Below are positions 1 through 7,880 of a stretch of DNA of 64,000 nt, piece by piece. Position 1 is the first letter of the stretch. Every line of letters starts with the position of its first letter. The notes below the pieces were generated by a model. It searched no databases. It was not told the DNA's origin and worked only from the letters and a program-made list of their open reading frames with translations. Made by a program: the position numbers and the translations under genes. The DNA comes from Mycobacterium noviomagense (GTDB lineage Bacteria > Actinomycetota > Actinomycetes > Mycobacteriales > Mycobacteriaceae), in NCBI RefSeq assembly GCF_010731635.1, contig NZ_AP022583.1, forward strand, positions 3,162,001-3,226,000, given 5' to 3'.

Positions 1-38
1 CGGCGTGCGTGGTCGAGCACATCAACTACGTGATCTGA
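1..38 (+). CDS. 3' end of an unidentified protein gene
   Basis: One frame stays open from the window edge to a TGA stop and ends in the residues VVEHINYVI. Only twelve codons are visible, so the protein cannot be identified; it does not resemble the C-terminus of SmpB. It lies about 100 bp upstream of the tmRNA on the same strand. The frame could also be open by chance. Confidence 0.3.
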   Translation, partial: ACVVEHINYVI

Positions 39-138
39 GCCACGCCTCTGTGCGGATGAATATTTGCTGGCCGGTTGTTGCACAACCTGCGTAATATTGA
101 ATGTCCTGCCGAAAGTCGGCGGGGATGCACGAAGACAT

Positions 139-504
139 GGGGCTGAACGGTTTCGACTTCGCGCATCGAATCAAGGGAAGCGTGCCGGTGCAGGCAAGAG
201 ACCACCGTAAGCGTCGTTGCAACTCAATAAGCGCCGATTCACATCAGCGCGACTACGCTCTCGCTGCCTAAGCGACAGCTAGTCCGTCAGACCGGGAACT
301 CCCTCGACCCGGATCCTGGCGTCAGCTAGAGGGATCAACCGCTAGGTTCGGTCGCGGAACCTAGCGGGACACCAAACAGCGACTGGGATCGCCGTCCCGG
401 CTAGTTCGCGAGACCGGGAGATCCGAGTAAGGGCAAAGCGAACTGCGCACGGAGAAGCCTTGAGGGTATGCCGTAGGACCCGGGTTCGATTCCCGGCAGC
501 TCCA
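139..504 (+). ncRNA. ssrA: transfer-messenger RNA (tmRNA)
   Basis: tmRNA rescues ribosomes stalled on broken mRNAs and tags the unfinished protein for proteolysis, working with SmpB. The 5' end (GGGGCTG) pairs with CAGCTCC at 497-503 to form the acceptor stem, followed by discriminator A at 504. The T-arm GGGTTCGATTCCC lies just before it. An internal reading frame at 233-271 encodes the proteolysis tag. The bases after the discriminator are CGA, so the CCA tail is not encoded and must be added by nucleotidyltransferase. The RNA is in the usual one-piece form of actinobacteria. Confidence 0.97.
233..271 (+). other. ssrA: tmRNA tag-peptide reading frame
   Basis: The frame GCC GAT TCA CAT ... 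GCT GCC TAA encodes ADSHQRDYALAA and a stop. With the alanine carried by tmRNA the tag on the rescued protein is AADSHQRDYALAA, the form known in mycobacteria. The C-terminal ALAA is the degron read by ClpXP-type proteases. Confidence 0.95.
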
Positions 505-578
505 CGAGAGAAGCTCCGGTCAGCGCTGGCAATGGCTGATTGGTGTTTCGGATGGCTTAGGCACCAGCAGGGGTGAAT

Positions 579-734
579 TTAGCTGACCATTCTGTTCTCA
601 GCTTGTTTTACCGCCGCGAGCATGCGCTCACTGAGGTCGAGGCATTCCCATTCACCCACGCCCCCATTCAGGGAGAATCCGATCTGGCGGACCTGAACGG
701 CGAATTCGCGTATGTCGTCACAGAGCTGTTTCAT
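579..734 (-). CDS. small protein of 51 residues, unknown function
   Basis: An ATG-started frame encodes MKQLCDDIREFAVQVRQIGF followed by 31 more residues, ending RMVS and TAA. A purine-rich ribosome site (AAGAAGGG) lies about six bases before the ATG, and the third codon positions are GC-rich as in real genes here. The protein is predicted to be mainly helical and soluble, with one Cys near each half. It lies just downstream of tmRNA on the opposite strand, in a group of small minus-strand genes. No family is recognised. The overlapping plus-strand frame has no ribosome site and is less likely. Confidence 0.5.
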   Translation of the reverse strand: MKQLCDDIREFAVQVRQIGFSLNGGVGEWECLDLSERMLAAVKQAENRMVS

Positions 735-862
735 GGCACCCTTCTTAGCCCCTTTTCTTGAGACGCTAGCGCCACCATAGGCACCTAATTGCGCGTGGTC
801 CAGTTGGCACTAGACTCCGCAGTTGACGGTCGGCATAGTGTGCGCAAGTAAGCCGACACTGC

Positions 863-1423
863 TTATTGGCGTTCGCTATGACAGAAACCAGTTTTCGATG
901 ACGGCGCATTCTCCAAGTGGGGGCAAAGGTGATGGCTCTCCGCCGATTCTGAGGCGCGCGATTTTATCTCTTGGTAGAGCATCTGCGCGAAAGTAAGCAG
1001 AACGTCGACGTCGGGTGTGGCGACCCTTATTTGTTCAGCTCCGTTGTTTTCCCCATCTTCAACGGCTGCGGTTAGCCTGGAATACGCGGCTGCCACAATA
1101 GGCAGGTTTGGATTGCTACTTAGCGTCCGATGAGTTTCGTCGTCGCCCCACGCTTCGCCAGCAGCGAGTAGTGCGCTCGCCAGCTCGCGGGCGTCGTTGG
1201 GAGTGAGCGCAACGTCGACGCCTGCCTCCTCAGCCTCGGCACCGGCCGTCAAGAGGACCCTGGCGTATTTGCCCCATAGAGCAGGTAGTCGCCGCGATTG
1301 GCGCAGGGCGGCCTGCGTGTCGCTGGTGCTTATTGCTGAACCAGGATGCTCAGGCATACCGGCCATCGTGTCATGCCTCATCTGCAACCATCTCGCCTTC
1401 CACCACGAACGCCAACCGGTCAC
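863..1423 (-). CDS. hypothetical protein, 186 residues
   Basis: No family is recognised. The protein has no signal peptide or membrane segment. Its middle (about residues 45-140) is alanine- and leucine-rich and probably helical, for example PNDARELASALLAAGEAWGD and VATPDVDVLLTFAQMLYQEI. The C-terminus has scattered Cys and His residues. The start is uncertain: GTG at 1423 gives the length quoted, and ATG at 1381 is an alternative that overlaps a stop codon of the frame upstream. It follows the 48-residue gene at 1452-1598 on the same strand, so the two may be transcribed together. Confidence 0.55.
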   Translation of the reverse strand: MTGWRSWWKARWLQMRHDTMAGMPEHPGSAISTSDTQAALRQSRRLPALWGKYARVLLTAGAEAEEAGVDVALTPNDARELASALLAAGEAWGDDETHRTLSSNPNLPIVAAAYSRLTAAVEDGENNGAEQIRVATPDVDVLLTFAQMLYQEIKSRASESAESHHLCPHLENAPSSKTGFCHSERQ

Positions 1424-1451
1424 AGGCGGCCAGGGTATCCACTGCCACGTC

Positions 1452-1598
1452 CTAGCCGACCCGTCCCCGAGTTGCTAGGCGTTCATCGAGCAATTCGTCG
1501 ACGAGTCGACTAGCCGACTCCATGCCATGCTCGCGAATTGAGCGGCGCACGGCGGCCAGGAGTCGTAGTTCTGAGTCGATGGCTTCTCGATCGCGCAT
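1452..1598 (-). CDS. small protein of the MRDR..ID.EL...DELLDERL family
   Basis: The 48 residues begin MRDREAIDSELRLLAAVRRS and contain VDELLDERL. The same pattern opens the repeat protein at 28615-29442 (MRDRDTIDFELRF...ADELLDERL), and the bases just before both ATG codons are alike (GCTCAG close to ATGCGCGA). It looks like a short helical adaptor module that exists alone here and fused to a membrane protein there. Function unknown. After its TAG stop the same frame stays open for about 26 more codons. Confidence 0.6.
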   Translation of the reverse strand: MRDREAIDSELRLLAAVRRSIREHGMESASRLVDELLDERLATRGRVG

Positions 1599-1876
1599 GA
1601 CGCTGAGCGTGATGGATTGAGCTGGGGCCATGCAACCCACCTCCGTCGCCCGAGCTGGTTTTGTTACCGCCCCGTGCCCCGTCCGTGCTCACAGCTTGTA
1701 CAGTTCGCCGCATTCGTCGAACAGTTCGTCTACCGGCCTGGTAAAGCAGTTGGATTGGTCCGCTGTACAGATGGCCGCTGGATGGTTCGACTCATTTGGG
1801 GCGCCCTGGTAAGAGGGGCCCCGTTCAATTCGAGCCCGGGTACGGTGGTCGTACGTCGCTGCCATGGGAGAGTGCT

Positions 1877-2626
1877 TTGCCAGACCTATTGCCCGGTCCT
1901 CGTCTACGCCAGGTGGCGTTGGTCGCCCATGACTGCGAGAAGACCGCCACCGCTCTCCAAAAGACGTTCAGCTGGCCAAATCCGTTCCACGATCCAGGGG
2001 TCGGAGAATTCGGCCTCGTCAACGCCGTGTTCCCCGTGGGCGACACCTTCGTGGAGGTGGTCTCTCCAGTACGACCCGACACCACTGCCGGGCGTTATCT
2101 AGCCCGTCGCGGATCCGACAGCGGCTACATGGCCATATTCCAGATGCCGTCGCTCGAAGACGCCCGCCGGCGGGTGACCGATCTGGGAGTGCGGGTCGTG
2201 TGGAAGGCCGAACTCGACGACATTGCCGGCACCCACTTGCACCCCAAGGACATCCCGGGGGCGATCGTGTCCCTCGACTGGGCGTCGCCAACCAACTCGT
2301 GGCGATGGGCGGGACCGGCATGGACCGGAACAGCGCCTGATCACCCGGCGGGCGGCATTGCCGGCATAACGGTCGAGGTGAAAGACCCGGCCGGAGCGGC
2401 CCAGCGGTGGGCACAGGTTCTTGGTCTCCACGCCGAGGTGGACGCTGGACCAGCCGAGGTCCGGCTGGATGCGGCGGACCAATCCTTAAGGTTCATTTCG
2501 ACGGTCGACGGCCGGGCCGAAGGCATTACCGAAATCTGGTTGAGCCCAGGCTTGCCGGGTCTGCCGAGTGATAGCGGGCCGGTCGCCGAGATCGGCGGGG
2601 TGCGGTTCGTGGTGCGGGCACCATGA
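1877..2626 (+). CDS. glyoxalase-like (VOC superfamily) protein
   Basis: The 249-residue protein has two repeated halves of the vicinal-oxygen-chelate type, beginning RLRQVALVAHDCEKTATALQ and, near residue 160, GGIAGITVEVKDPAGAAQRW. Such proteins bind a metal and act on small oxygenated substrates; the substrate here is unknown. A longer frame runs from 1796, but GGGAGAG lies a few bases before the TTG codon at 1877, which makes TTG the better start. Its stop overlaps the ATG of the enoyl-CoA hydratase gene (ATGA), so the two are probably translationally coupled and work on the same acyl or aromatic pathway. Confidence 0.8.
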   Translation: MPDLLPGPRLRQVALVAHDCEKTATALQKTFSWPNPFHDPGVGEFGLVNAVFPVGDTFVEVVSPVRPDTTAGRYLARRGSDSGYMAIFQMPSLEDARRRVTDLGVRVVWKAELDDIAGTHLHPKDIPGAIVSLDWASPTNSWRWAGPAWTGTAPDHPAGGIAGITVEVKDPAGAAQRWAQVLGLHAEVDAGPAEVRLDAADQSLRFISTVDGRAEGITEIWLSPGLPGLPSDSGPVAEIGGVRFVVRAP

Positions 2627-3444
2627 CGGCTCTTGACACCGGCACCGAAGACCTCCTGGCCGAGGTGGACGACGGCGTCGCTGTGATCACCATGAATCGG
2701 CCGTCGCGGCGCAACGCCTTCTCGAACGACATGCTCGACGCGTTGGGACGCATCCTGGCCCAGGTCGAACTCAGCGACGAGGTGGGTTGCGTGGTGCTGA
2801 CCGGAGCAGGCGGCGCCTTCTCGGCCGGGGGCGACGTGAAGGCCATGGCAGACCGGAGTTCTGCAGGCGCGCCGCCGGTGCCGGTCGACGTGGCGATTCA
2901 CCGGCAGCGTCTGAACCAGCAGGCGACCAGCGGGAAGCTGTGGCGGATGCCAAAACCGACCATCGCGCATATTCCCGGCCCGGCTGCCGGCGCCGGCCTC
3001 GCGCTCGCCCTGGCATGCGATCTCAGGTACGCGGCCGAAACTGCCGTATTCACAACCTCTTTCGCTCGTGTTGCCTTCGCCGGCGACTATGGCGGAACCT
3101 GGCTCTTGACCCGACTGGTCGGCCCGGCGAAGGCCAAGGAGCTGTACTACTTTTCGGAGCGGCTCACCGCCGACCAGGCCGAGAAGCTGGGTTTGGTCAA
3201 CGCCGTTTTCCCGGTCAATGAGCTCGAGAAAGAGGTGATGGAACGGGCCCGGAGGTTAGCCGAGGGCCCGTCGATCGCCTACCGCTATATGAAAGAGAAC
3301 CTCAACCGGGCGGTCCACGGCAGCCTCGAGGAATGCATGGACCTTGAGGTCACACACCACATCCATACGGGCCTGACAGAAGATCACCGGGAAGCGGCGC
3401 GGGCGTTCGTAGAGAAGAGGGAGCCTCGGTTTCGAGGCCGCTGA
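2623..3444 (+). CDS. enoyl-CoA hydratase/isomerase family protein
   Basis: This 273-residue crotonase-fold protein hydrates or isomerises acyl-CoA thioesters. The N-terminal NRPSRRNAFSNDML, the oxyanion-hole segment AFSAGGDVKAM and the second loop IPGPAAGAGLALALACD are all present. At the usual catalytic-glutamate region it has AFAGDYGGTWLLTRLVG, so the acid at that site is Asp rather than the more common Glu, and the reaction may not be simple hydration. It overlaps the VOC gene by four bases. Confidence 0.88.
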   Translation: MTALDTGTEDLLAEVDDGVAVITMNRPSRRNAFSNDMLDALGRILAQVELSDEVGCVVLTGAGGAFSAGGDVKAMADRSSAGAPPVPVDVAIHRQRLNQQATSGKLWRMPKPTIAHIPGPAAGAGLALALACDLRYAAETAVFTTSFARVAFAGDYGGTWLLTRLVGPAKAKELYYFSERLTADQAEKLGLVNAVFPVNELEKEVMERARRLAEGPSIAYRYMKENLNRAVHGSLEECMDLEVTHHIHTGLTEDHREAARAFVEKREPRFRGR

Positions 3445-3549
3445 CGCGGCGTGCCCGATCGGTTATCACCCTGTGCGCCGGTCATTTCTAAGCCGAGGTG
3501 TATCTCGCATGTGACTTTCTCGCGACAGCGATGAAGGACGCTCGTTTCC

Positions 3550-3834
3550 ATGACAGTGCTCGCGGTGATGTCCGCGCTGATAACAGCACTGTGCGTCGGC
3601 TACTACTTTGGCCGGCGCGCCGGCTCGACGCCTTCGACCTGGAAGAAGCGAACGAGTCGGGTGGCGCTGGGCCGACTCGCGATTAGCTTGCTCGTGTTAA
3701 TGACTGCACGCCGCATCCAGCGGAGGTTCCTGGCTCGTCGCGTGTTGCTCGACGCGGTGGGCACCTGGGGGCCGAGAGTTGTTGAGCCGCTTGAGTTCCT
3801 GCGTGGTAGCACGGCGCGATTGCGGTCCTTTTGA
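3550..3834 (+). CDS. small membrane protein, 94 residues
   Basis: The N-terminus (MTVLAVMSALITALCVGYYF) forms one hydrophobic segment, followed by a basic stretch and a second weaker apolar run around SRVALGRLAISLLVLM. The remainder is arginine-rich and probably cytoplasmic. AAGGACG lies about nine bases before the ATG. No known family. It ends just before the convergent amidase gene. Confidence 0.55.
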   Translation: MTVLAVMSALITALCVGYYFGRRAGSTPSTWKKRTSRVALGRLAISLLVLMTARRIQRRFLARRVLLDAVGTWGPRVVEPLEFLRGSTARLRSF

Positions 3835-3861
3835 CGGGCGCCTGCCGGGGTGGGCGAATGG

Positions 3862-4713
3862 TTAGTTGCCCGCCTCGATAGCCGCGACTCTTGCGGCAGC
3901 ATCGGGTCCGCAAAAGCGCTGGAGGTCTACCCGGCCAGCGGCAAGCAGATCGTCGATGCGGCGCTTGAGGTCGCCCGAGGAGATGTGGGCATAGAGGTTC
4001 GCACCCGGGCATGACGTCTTGGCTAGGTCTCGATGGCCCGCCAATGTATCGGTCGCGACGCCGAAGTTCTGTGCGGCCCATGCGAACGCGAGAGCTGCCC
4101 CCTGAAGCTGGGCGTCCGGCACGGCCTCTTGATCGAAGTCTCCTTCGCAGAGGACCAGGAAATGGCCTGTTGTGTCGTAGTCCGTCGCAGTGTCACCGGC
4201 AATCTCGGTGCTCCGCAGTTCGTAGATGTTGCCATTGCGGTCGACGCCGACGTGATAGGCAATATCGATCCATCCCAGCTGGTCTTGGTGGTATCGCTGA
4301 TCCTTGCGCAAATGCTCTGGGGCGTTGCTGTTTTGGCCGAGGACCACGGCCTCGTGGTGCAGGGTCAAACGAGTGATGGTGTGGCGCCGTCCCCCGGCGC
4401 GGGCCGGTCGTGCGCCCCAGGCATCGCGGCATAACAACTGAACCGACGTAGTAGCCGGGGCGGATGGGGGCGACGTTACGGGGGCTAGCGGCGGACTTTG
4501 CGTTTGGCTGGCAGCGGTTGCCGTTGCAGCGTGATTCGGAGTCGAGGCTTGCATCGAGGCGCTCGTGGATGCCGAGGCAGAGTCTCTACGTGCCTGACTT
4601 GGGCAGGCGCTGACCACTGACGCCACACTGATGCCGCCGGCCAGCCGGAGGAACTGGCGGCGGTTGACGACATCCGCGCCCTCATCGGGTCGGTTTGGGC
4701 AGGGCACATCCAT
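3862..4713 (-). CDS. N-acetylmuramoyl-L-alanine amidase (PGRP/amidase_2), lipoprotein-like
   Basis: It cleaves the bond between muramic acid and the peptide stem of peptidoglycan. The N-terminus carries a twin-arginine motif (NRRQFLRLAGG) and an apparent lipobox (VVSAC), so export and lipid attachment outside the membrane are likely. A low-complexity Ser/Thr/Ala linker of about 60 residues follows. The catalytic domain shows the zinc ligands in LTLHHEAV and AGHRDLAKTSCPG and the substrate-groove segment IDIAYHVGVDRNGNIYE. The ATG at 4713 is preferred over GTG at 4722 because it is closer to the Tat signal. The C-terminal 25 residues extend past the domain. Confidence 0.85.
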   Translation of the reverse strand: MDVPCPNRPDEGADVVNRRQFLRLAGGISVASVVSACPSQARRDSASASTSASMQASTPNHAATATAASQTQSPPLAPVTSPPSAPATTSVQLLCRDAWGARPARAGGRRHTITRLTLHHEAVVLGQNSNAPEHLRKDQRYHQDQLGWIDIAYHVGVDRNGNIYELRSTEIAGDTATDYDTTGHFLVLCEGDFDQEAVPDAQLQGAALAFAWAAQNFGVATDTLAGHRDLAKTSCPGANLYAHISSGDLKRRIDDLLAAGRVDLQRFCGPDAAARVAAIEAGN

Positions 4714-4937
4714 GGGCCTCACGATACGGACGTCATTTCCGCTCGCGTGTTGTCTTTTCAGACTGCGTGTGGTCTGGCCATTAGCCCTGGCTAGATCACT
4801 GTCGGCTCATACAAGCCGCTCGACCATTGACGGCGTCAAGAACAGAGAACGAAACGATACGCAAACGAGTAGGACTAAATGGTGGATCCGCGACGGGATG
4901 AATTGGCAGATCAGCTTGGTAGATAGGTGACGATGAT

Positions 4938-5183
4938 ATGTGGTTAACCCTGGTCGAAGTGTTGCTCGTTGTTTGGCTAATGATCGGCTTGACGACCTTG
5001 CTGATAGTGGGCTTCCGGCGATCTCGAGCCAATCGCGGTGACCCGAGCTGGTCGCGGCGAACAGACGGACAACCTGAATTCGAGGCGTCAATCCGCGGCA
5101 ACATGCCGACGACCCCTCTGCTCGAATGGGTCGACTGGGACGACGACCACCGAGAGCCTGACGGCCAGCAACGCCGCAAATAG
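4938..5183 (+). CDS. small single-pass membrane protein, 81 residues
   Basis: One membrane segment occupies about residues 4-25 (LVEVLLVVWLMIGLTTLLIV), followed by a basic stretch FRRSRANR and an acidic tail ending in LLEWVDWDDDHREPDGQQRR. AGGTGA lies before the ATG. The positive-inside rule puts the tail in the cytoplasm. No family is recognised. The approximately 220 bp before it hold no other gene. Confidence 0.55.
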   Translation: MWLTLVEVLLVVWLMIGLTTLLIVGFRRSRANRGDPSWSRRTDGQPEFEASIRGNMPTTPLLEWVDWDDDHREPDGQQRRK

Positions 5184-5332
5184 GTTTTAACAGTCGCAAC
5201 AGCTAGGGCACCGGCGCACGGATCGATCTGTGCAAATTGTCCACGACTTCGTCGGTCTTGGTCGGCTGTCCTGAGACCCGAGAGAGCGTCCGGCAAATCG
5301 CCAAATCATTCCCCATGCAACCACAAGCGGAC

Positions 5333-6580
5333 TCAGTCGCCGCCCTGCCCCCTGCCCTTGCCCTTTCCGGGATGCCGCGGCGGCGCCGGCTGTAGCGGCT
5401 CCGGGGCGAACGTCGGGGTCGTGGTCGTGGTTGTTGTGGTGGTTGTTGTCGCAACCGGTGCCGTGGTGTTGATTACCGGTGTCGGCGGCGACGACGATGG
5501 CGGGCCGAGCGCGAGGAGGATCACCGCAAGCACGAGGGCGGCGACAACTGCGCCAGCTGCCCACAGTTTGCGCGCCCGACTGGTCGCCGGAGCAGGGGTG
5601 ATGAGCGGCGCGTAAGTCGGCGTGGGCGGCGGGTAGGTCGGCGGCGGCAGCGGCGCGTCAAGCACCTTAGTGGCGGGCCGCACAGGCGGCGGCGGGACGT
5701 CGGGCGGCCGCACGGGCGGCGGGACGTCGGGCGGCGGCACCGGGATGTCGCGCTGCGCCGGCGGCGCCGTCAACGGCTCACCGCCCAACAGGGCGGCGCG
5801 CATCTCCCGCGCGCTGCCGAACCGCTGTGCGGGGTCGCGTGCCATCGCGCGTTCGATCACGGCCGCCAATTCCGGCTTCACATCCGGCCGCAGCGTTGCG
5901 ATCGGCGGCGGTTGCTCGGTCAGGATGGCATGCGCTAACGCGCCGATCTCTTTCTGGATGAACGGCCTGCGACCAGTCAGCGCCTCGTAGCCGACCACAC
6001 CGACGGCGTAGATGTCATCAGATACGGTCGCTGACCGTCCTGACACTCGCTCAGGGCTGAGATAGGCGAGCGTGCCGACGATCTGCCCCGTCATGGTGTA
6101 AGCCGCCTCGGCGGTCTTCGCGATGCCGAAGTCGGTGACCTTCACCCCACCGGATCCGCTGAACAGAATGTTTCCCGGTTTGATGTCGCGATGCAGGATG
6201 CCGGCATCGTGTGCCAGCTCCAACCCCGCCAGGACGTCGGCGAGCACGTCACGCACGAGTGGTTGCGGCAGCGGACCTCGGGCGATCTCATCCGCCAGTG
6301 ACGCACCGGGTAGTCGCTCCATCACGATGAACGGAGTGCCGTTGTGCTCGCCGCAGTCGTGCACAACCACGATGTGCGGACTGGCAAGTGCGCCGGCTGC
6401 CCGCGCCTCCGCCTCGAATCGCAGCCGTTTCTCGGACACGTCGGTCAGGGCCGGATGTAGCAGCTTGACGGCGACCACCCGCCGCAGACGGCGATCCCAC
6501 GCCTCGCGGACCTCCGCCATGCCGCCGCGGCCCAGGACGCCCCGCAACTCGTAGCGGCCACCGACGACCTCGCCGGCCAT
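5333..6580 (-). CDS. receptor-type Ser/Thr protein kinase
   Basis: This 415-residue Hanks-type kinase begins MAGEVVGGRYELRGVLGRGG, with the glycine loop GRGGMAEV, catalytic loop HRDIKPGNIL, DFGIAK and the activation-loop end LAYLSPERVSG. A proline-rich linker follows and one membrane helix (about residues 334-357, WAAGAVVAALVLAVILLALG). The short outer tail is a run of eleven threonines and proline-rich basic sequence, with no folded sensor domain. The ATG overlaps the stop of the glycosidase gene upstream (ATGA), so the start is fixed there although the frame is open for another 131 codons. It resembles mycobacterial Pkn proteins but the symbol is not certain. Confidence 0.9.
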   Translation of the reverse strand: MAGEVVGGRYELRGVLGRGGMAEVREAWDRRLRRVVAVKLLHPALTDVSEKRLRFEAEARAAGALASPHIVVVHDCGEHNGTPFIVMERLPGASLADEIARGPLPQPLVRDVLADVLAGLELAHDAGILHRDIKPGNILFSGSGGVKVTDFGIAKTAEAAYTMTGQIVGTLAYLSPERVSGRSATVSDDIYAVGVVGYEALTGRRPFIQKEIGALAHAILTEQPPPIATLRPDVKPELAAVIERAMARDPAQRFGSAREMRAALLGGEPLTAPPAQRDIPVPPPDVPPPVRPPDVPPPPVRPATKVLDAPLPPPTYPPPTPTYAPLITPAPATSRARKLWAAGAVVAALVLAVILLALGPPSSSPPTPVINTTAPVATTTTTTTTTTTPTFAPEPLQPAPPRHPGKGKGRGQGGD

Positions 6581-7761
6581 CAGAGCCTGCTCAGCTTGCT
6601 GATCGTTTGAATTTCGGTGTCCCGGTAGGGCCGTCCGTCGGGCTGGACCAAGTCTTGAAACCAGGGCTTCGGGACTGTCGTGTACGGGTGATCCCAGGAG
6701 TCCCACGGAAAGTACGTTTGAGTCTTCCCGGCGACAAAACCCCAATTGATCGCAGCGACGTTGTGCCGCTTCGCAATTGGCAGAACCCCGTCGACGGTAC
6801 TGCCAAGTGTGCGAGCCAGGTACTCCGTACAGAGGATTGGCCGTCCCAAAGGGGACAATTCGGCGATCCGGCCCTCGAATGCCGCTGGTTCGCCGTAGCA
6901 GTGGAAGGTGACGACGTCGGAGTTCTCCAGTTGAATGTTCGCGATTTCGCTGCGGTGCTGCGGATCTCCCCACTCACCGGTCCATACGCCACTGGTTAAC
7001 GGCTGAGAGGGATCAACCGAACGCGCCCACCCGAACGCCAGGGAAAGCAGGTCGGCGACACGCTCCTGCTTGTCTTTCCGCTCGACCTTGCGATACACGC
7101 GCGCGGGATTGTCGGGCTCGTTCCACAGATCCCAGCCCAAAACCCGGTCATCCGTGCGGAATTGGTTCAACACTCCCGTGACATAGTTGAGCAGAGTGCG
7201 GCGGTAATCCAGGTCATCGAGGTGCTCGGCGCCTGGGCTTTGCACCCAACCGGAGTTGTGGATCCCGGGCTTTGGTGCACGCTGCCGCCCCGGCTTGGGG
7301 AACGGATCCCAACATGAGTCGAAGAGGACGAAGAGTGGTTTGATGCGGTGGCGCGCCGCGATCGTGACGAACTGCGCGAGACGTTTCTGGAAGCCTCGCT
7401 GGTCTTGGGCCCAGAGCTGATCGTGGAGGAAGACCCGCACAGCGTTGAGCCCGTGCATCTGGGCCCAGCCCAGCTCGGTGTCGATGCGGCGGGGGTCGAA
7501 CGTGTCGGCCTGAAACATCTCGAGCTGGTTGATCGCGTTAGAGGTGACGTAGTTCGCGCCGACAAGCCAACCTTGCGCTTGGTACCAGCGGTTGGCCCGG
7601 TCAGGCGACCATCGGCTTTGCTCTGCGGCGGCGCGAGGGACTCGGGTCAGCACCGGGCCTGCCGCCAGCAGCAGCGGCACCTTGAGCACCGTTCGACGCC
7701 TCACGAAGCGACGATAGGAGATCGGCTGTGACGGCGTTGTCGAAATCGGTGCGCTCGACAC
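6580..7761 (-). CDS. secreted glycoside hydrolase, GH5/cellulase-like
   Basis: The 393-residue protein has a basic signal region with RRFVRRRTVLKVPLLLAAGP, suggesting export through Tat or Sec. The (beta/alpha)8 domain carries the acid/base motif DLWNEPDN and a likely nucleophile Glu in ILCTEYLAR, as in clan GH-A enzymes. GANYVTSNAINQLEMF and LNAVRVFLHDQLW are typical of the N-terminal half. The substrate (cellulose, mannan or a host glycan) is not readable. It is the first gene of a two-gene unit, coupled by ATGA to the kinase, which suggests that enzyme and signalling are linked. Confidence 0.8.
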   Translation of the reverse strand: MSSAPISTTPSQPISYRRFVRRRTVLKVPLLLAAGPVLTRVPRAAAEQSRWSPDRANRWYQAQGWLVGANYVTSNAINQLEMFQADTFDPRRIDTELGWAQMHGLNAVRVFLHDQLWAQDQRGFQKRLAQFVTIAARHRIKPLFVLFDSCWDPFPKPGRQRAPKPGIHNSGWVQSPGAEHLDDLDYRRTLLNYVTGVLNQFRTDDRVLGWDLWNEPDNPARVYRKVERKDKQERVADLLSLAFGWARSVDPSQPLTSGVWTGEWGDPQHRSEIANIQLENSDVVTFHCYGEPAAFEGRIAELSPLGRPILCTEYLARTLGSTVDGVLPIAKRHNVAAINWGFVAGKTQTYFPWDSWDHPYTTVPKPWFQDLVQPDGRPYRDTEIQTISKLSRL

Positions 7762-7880
7762 TCATGCATCGTTCGTGCTGTCGGTGCGGTACCTGCGGAT
7801 CAGGCGGTTTGCGATGCCGTTACGGTTGTGGCATAGAAGCAGGTAGACCGCGACCGAACGAAGAGACGGCAGATCACTCG

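Noticed and set aside
505..1640. tmRNA-integrated element at the left end
   Set aside because: No second copy of the tmRNA 3' end and no integrase were found downstream, so integration is not supported beyond the presence of small unknown genes.
6581..6973. N-terminal extension of the kinase
   Set aside because: The kinase family starts at the glycine-loop region; the extension overlaps the glycosidase coding sequence and is not conserved.
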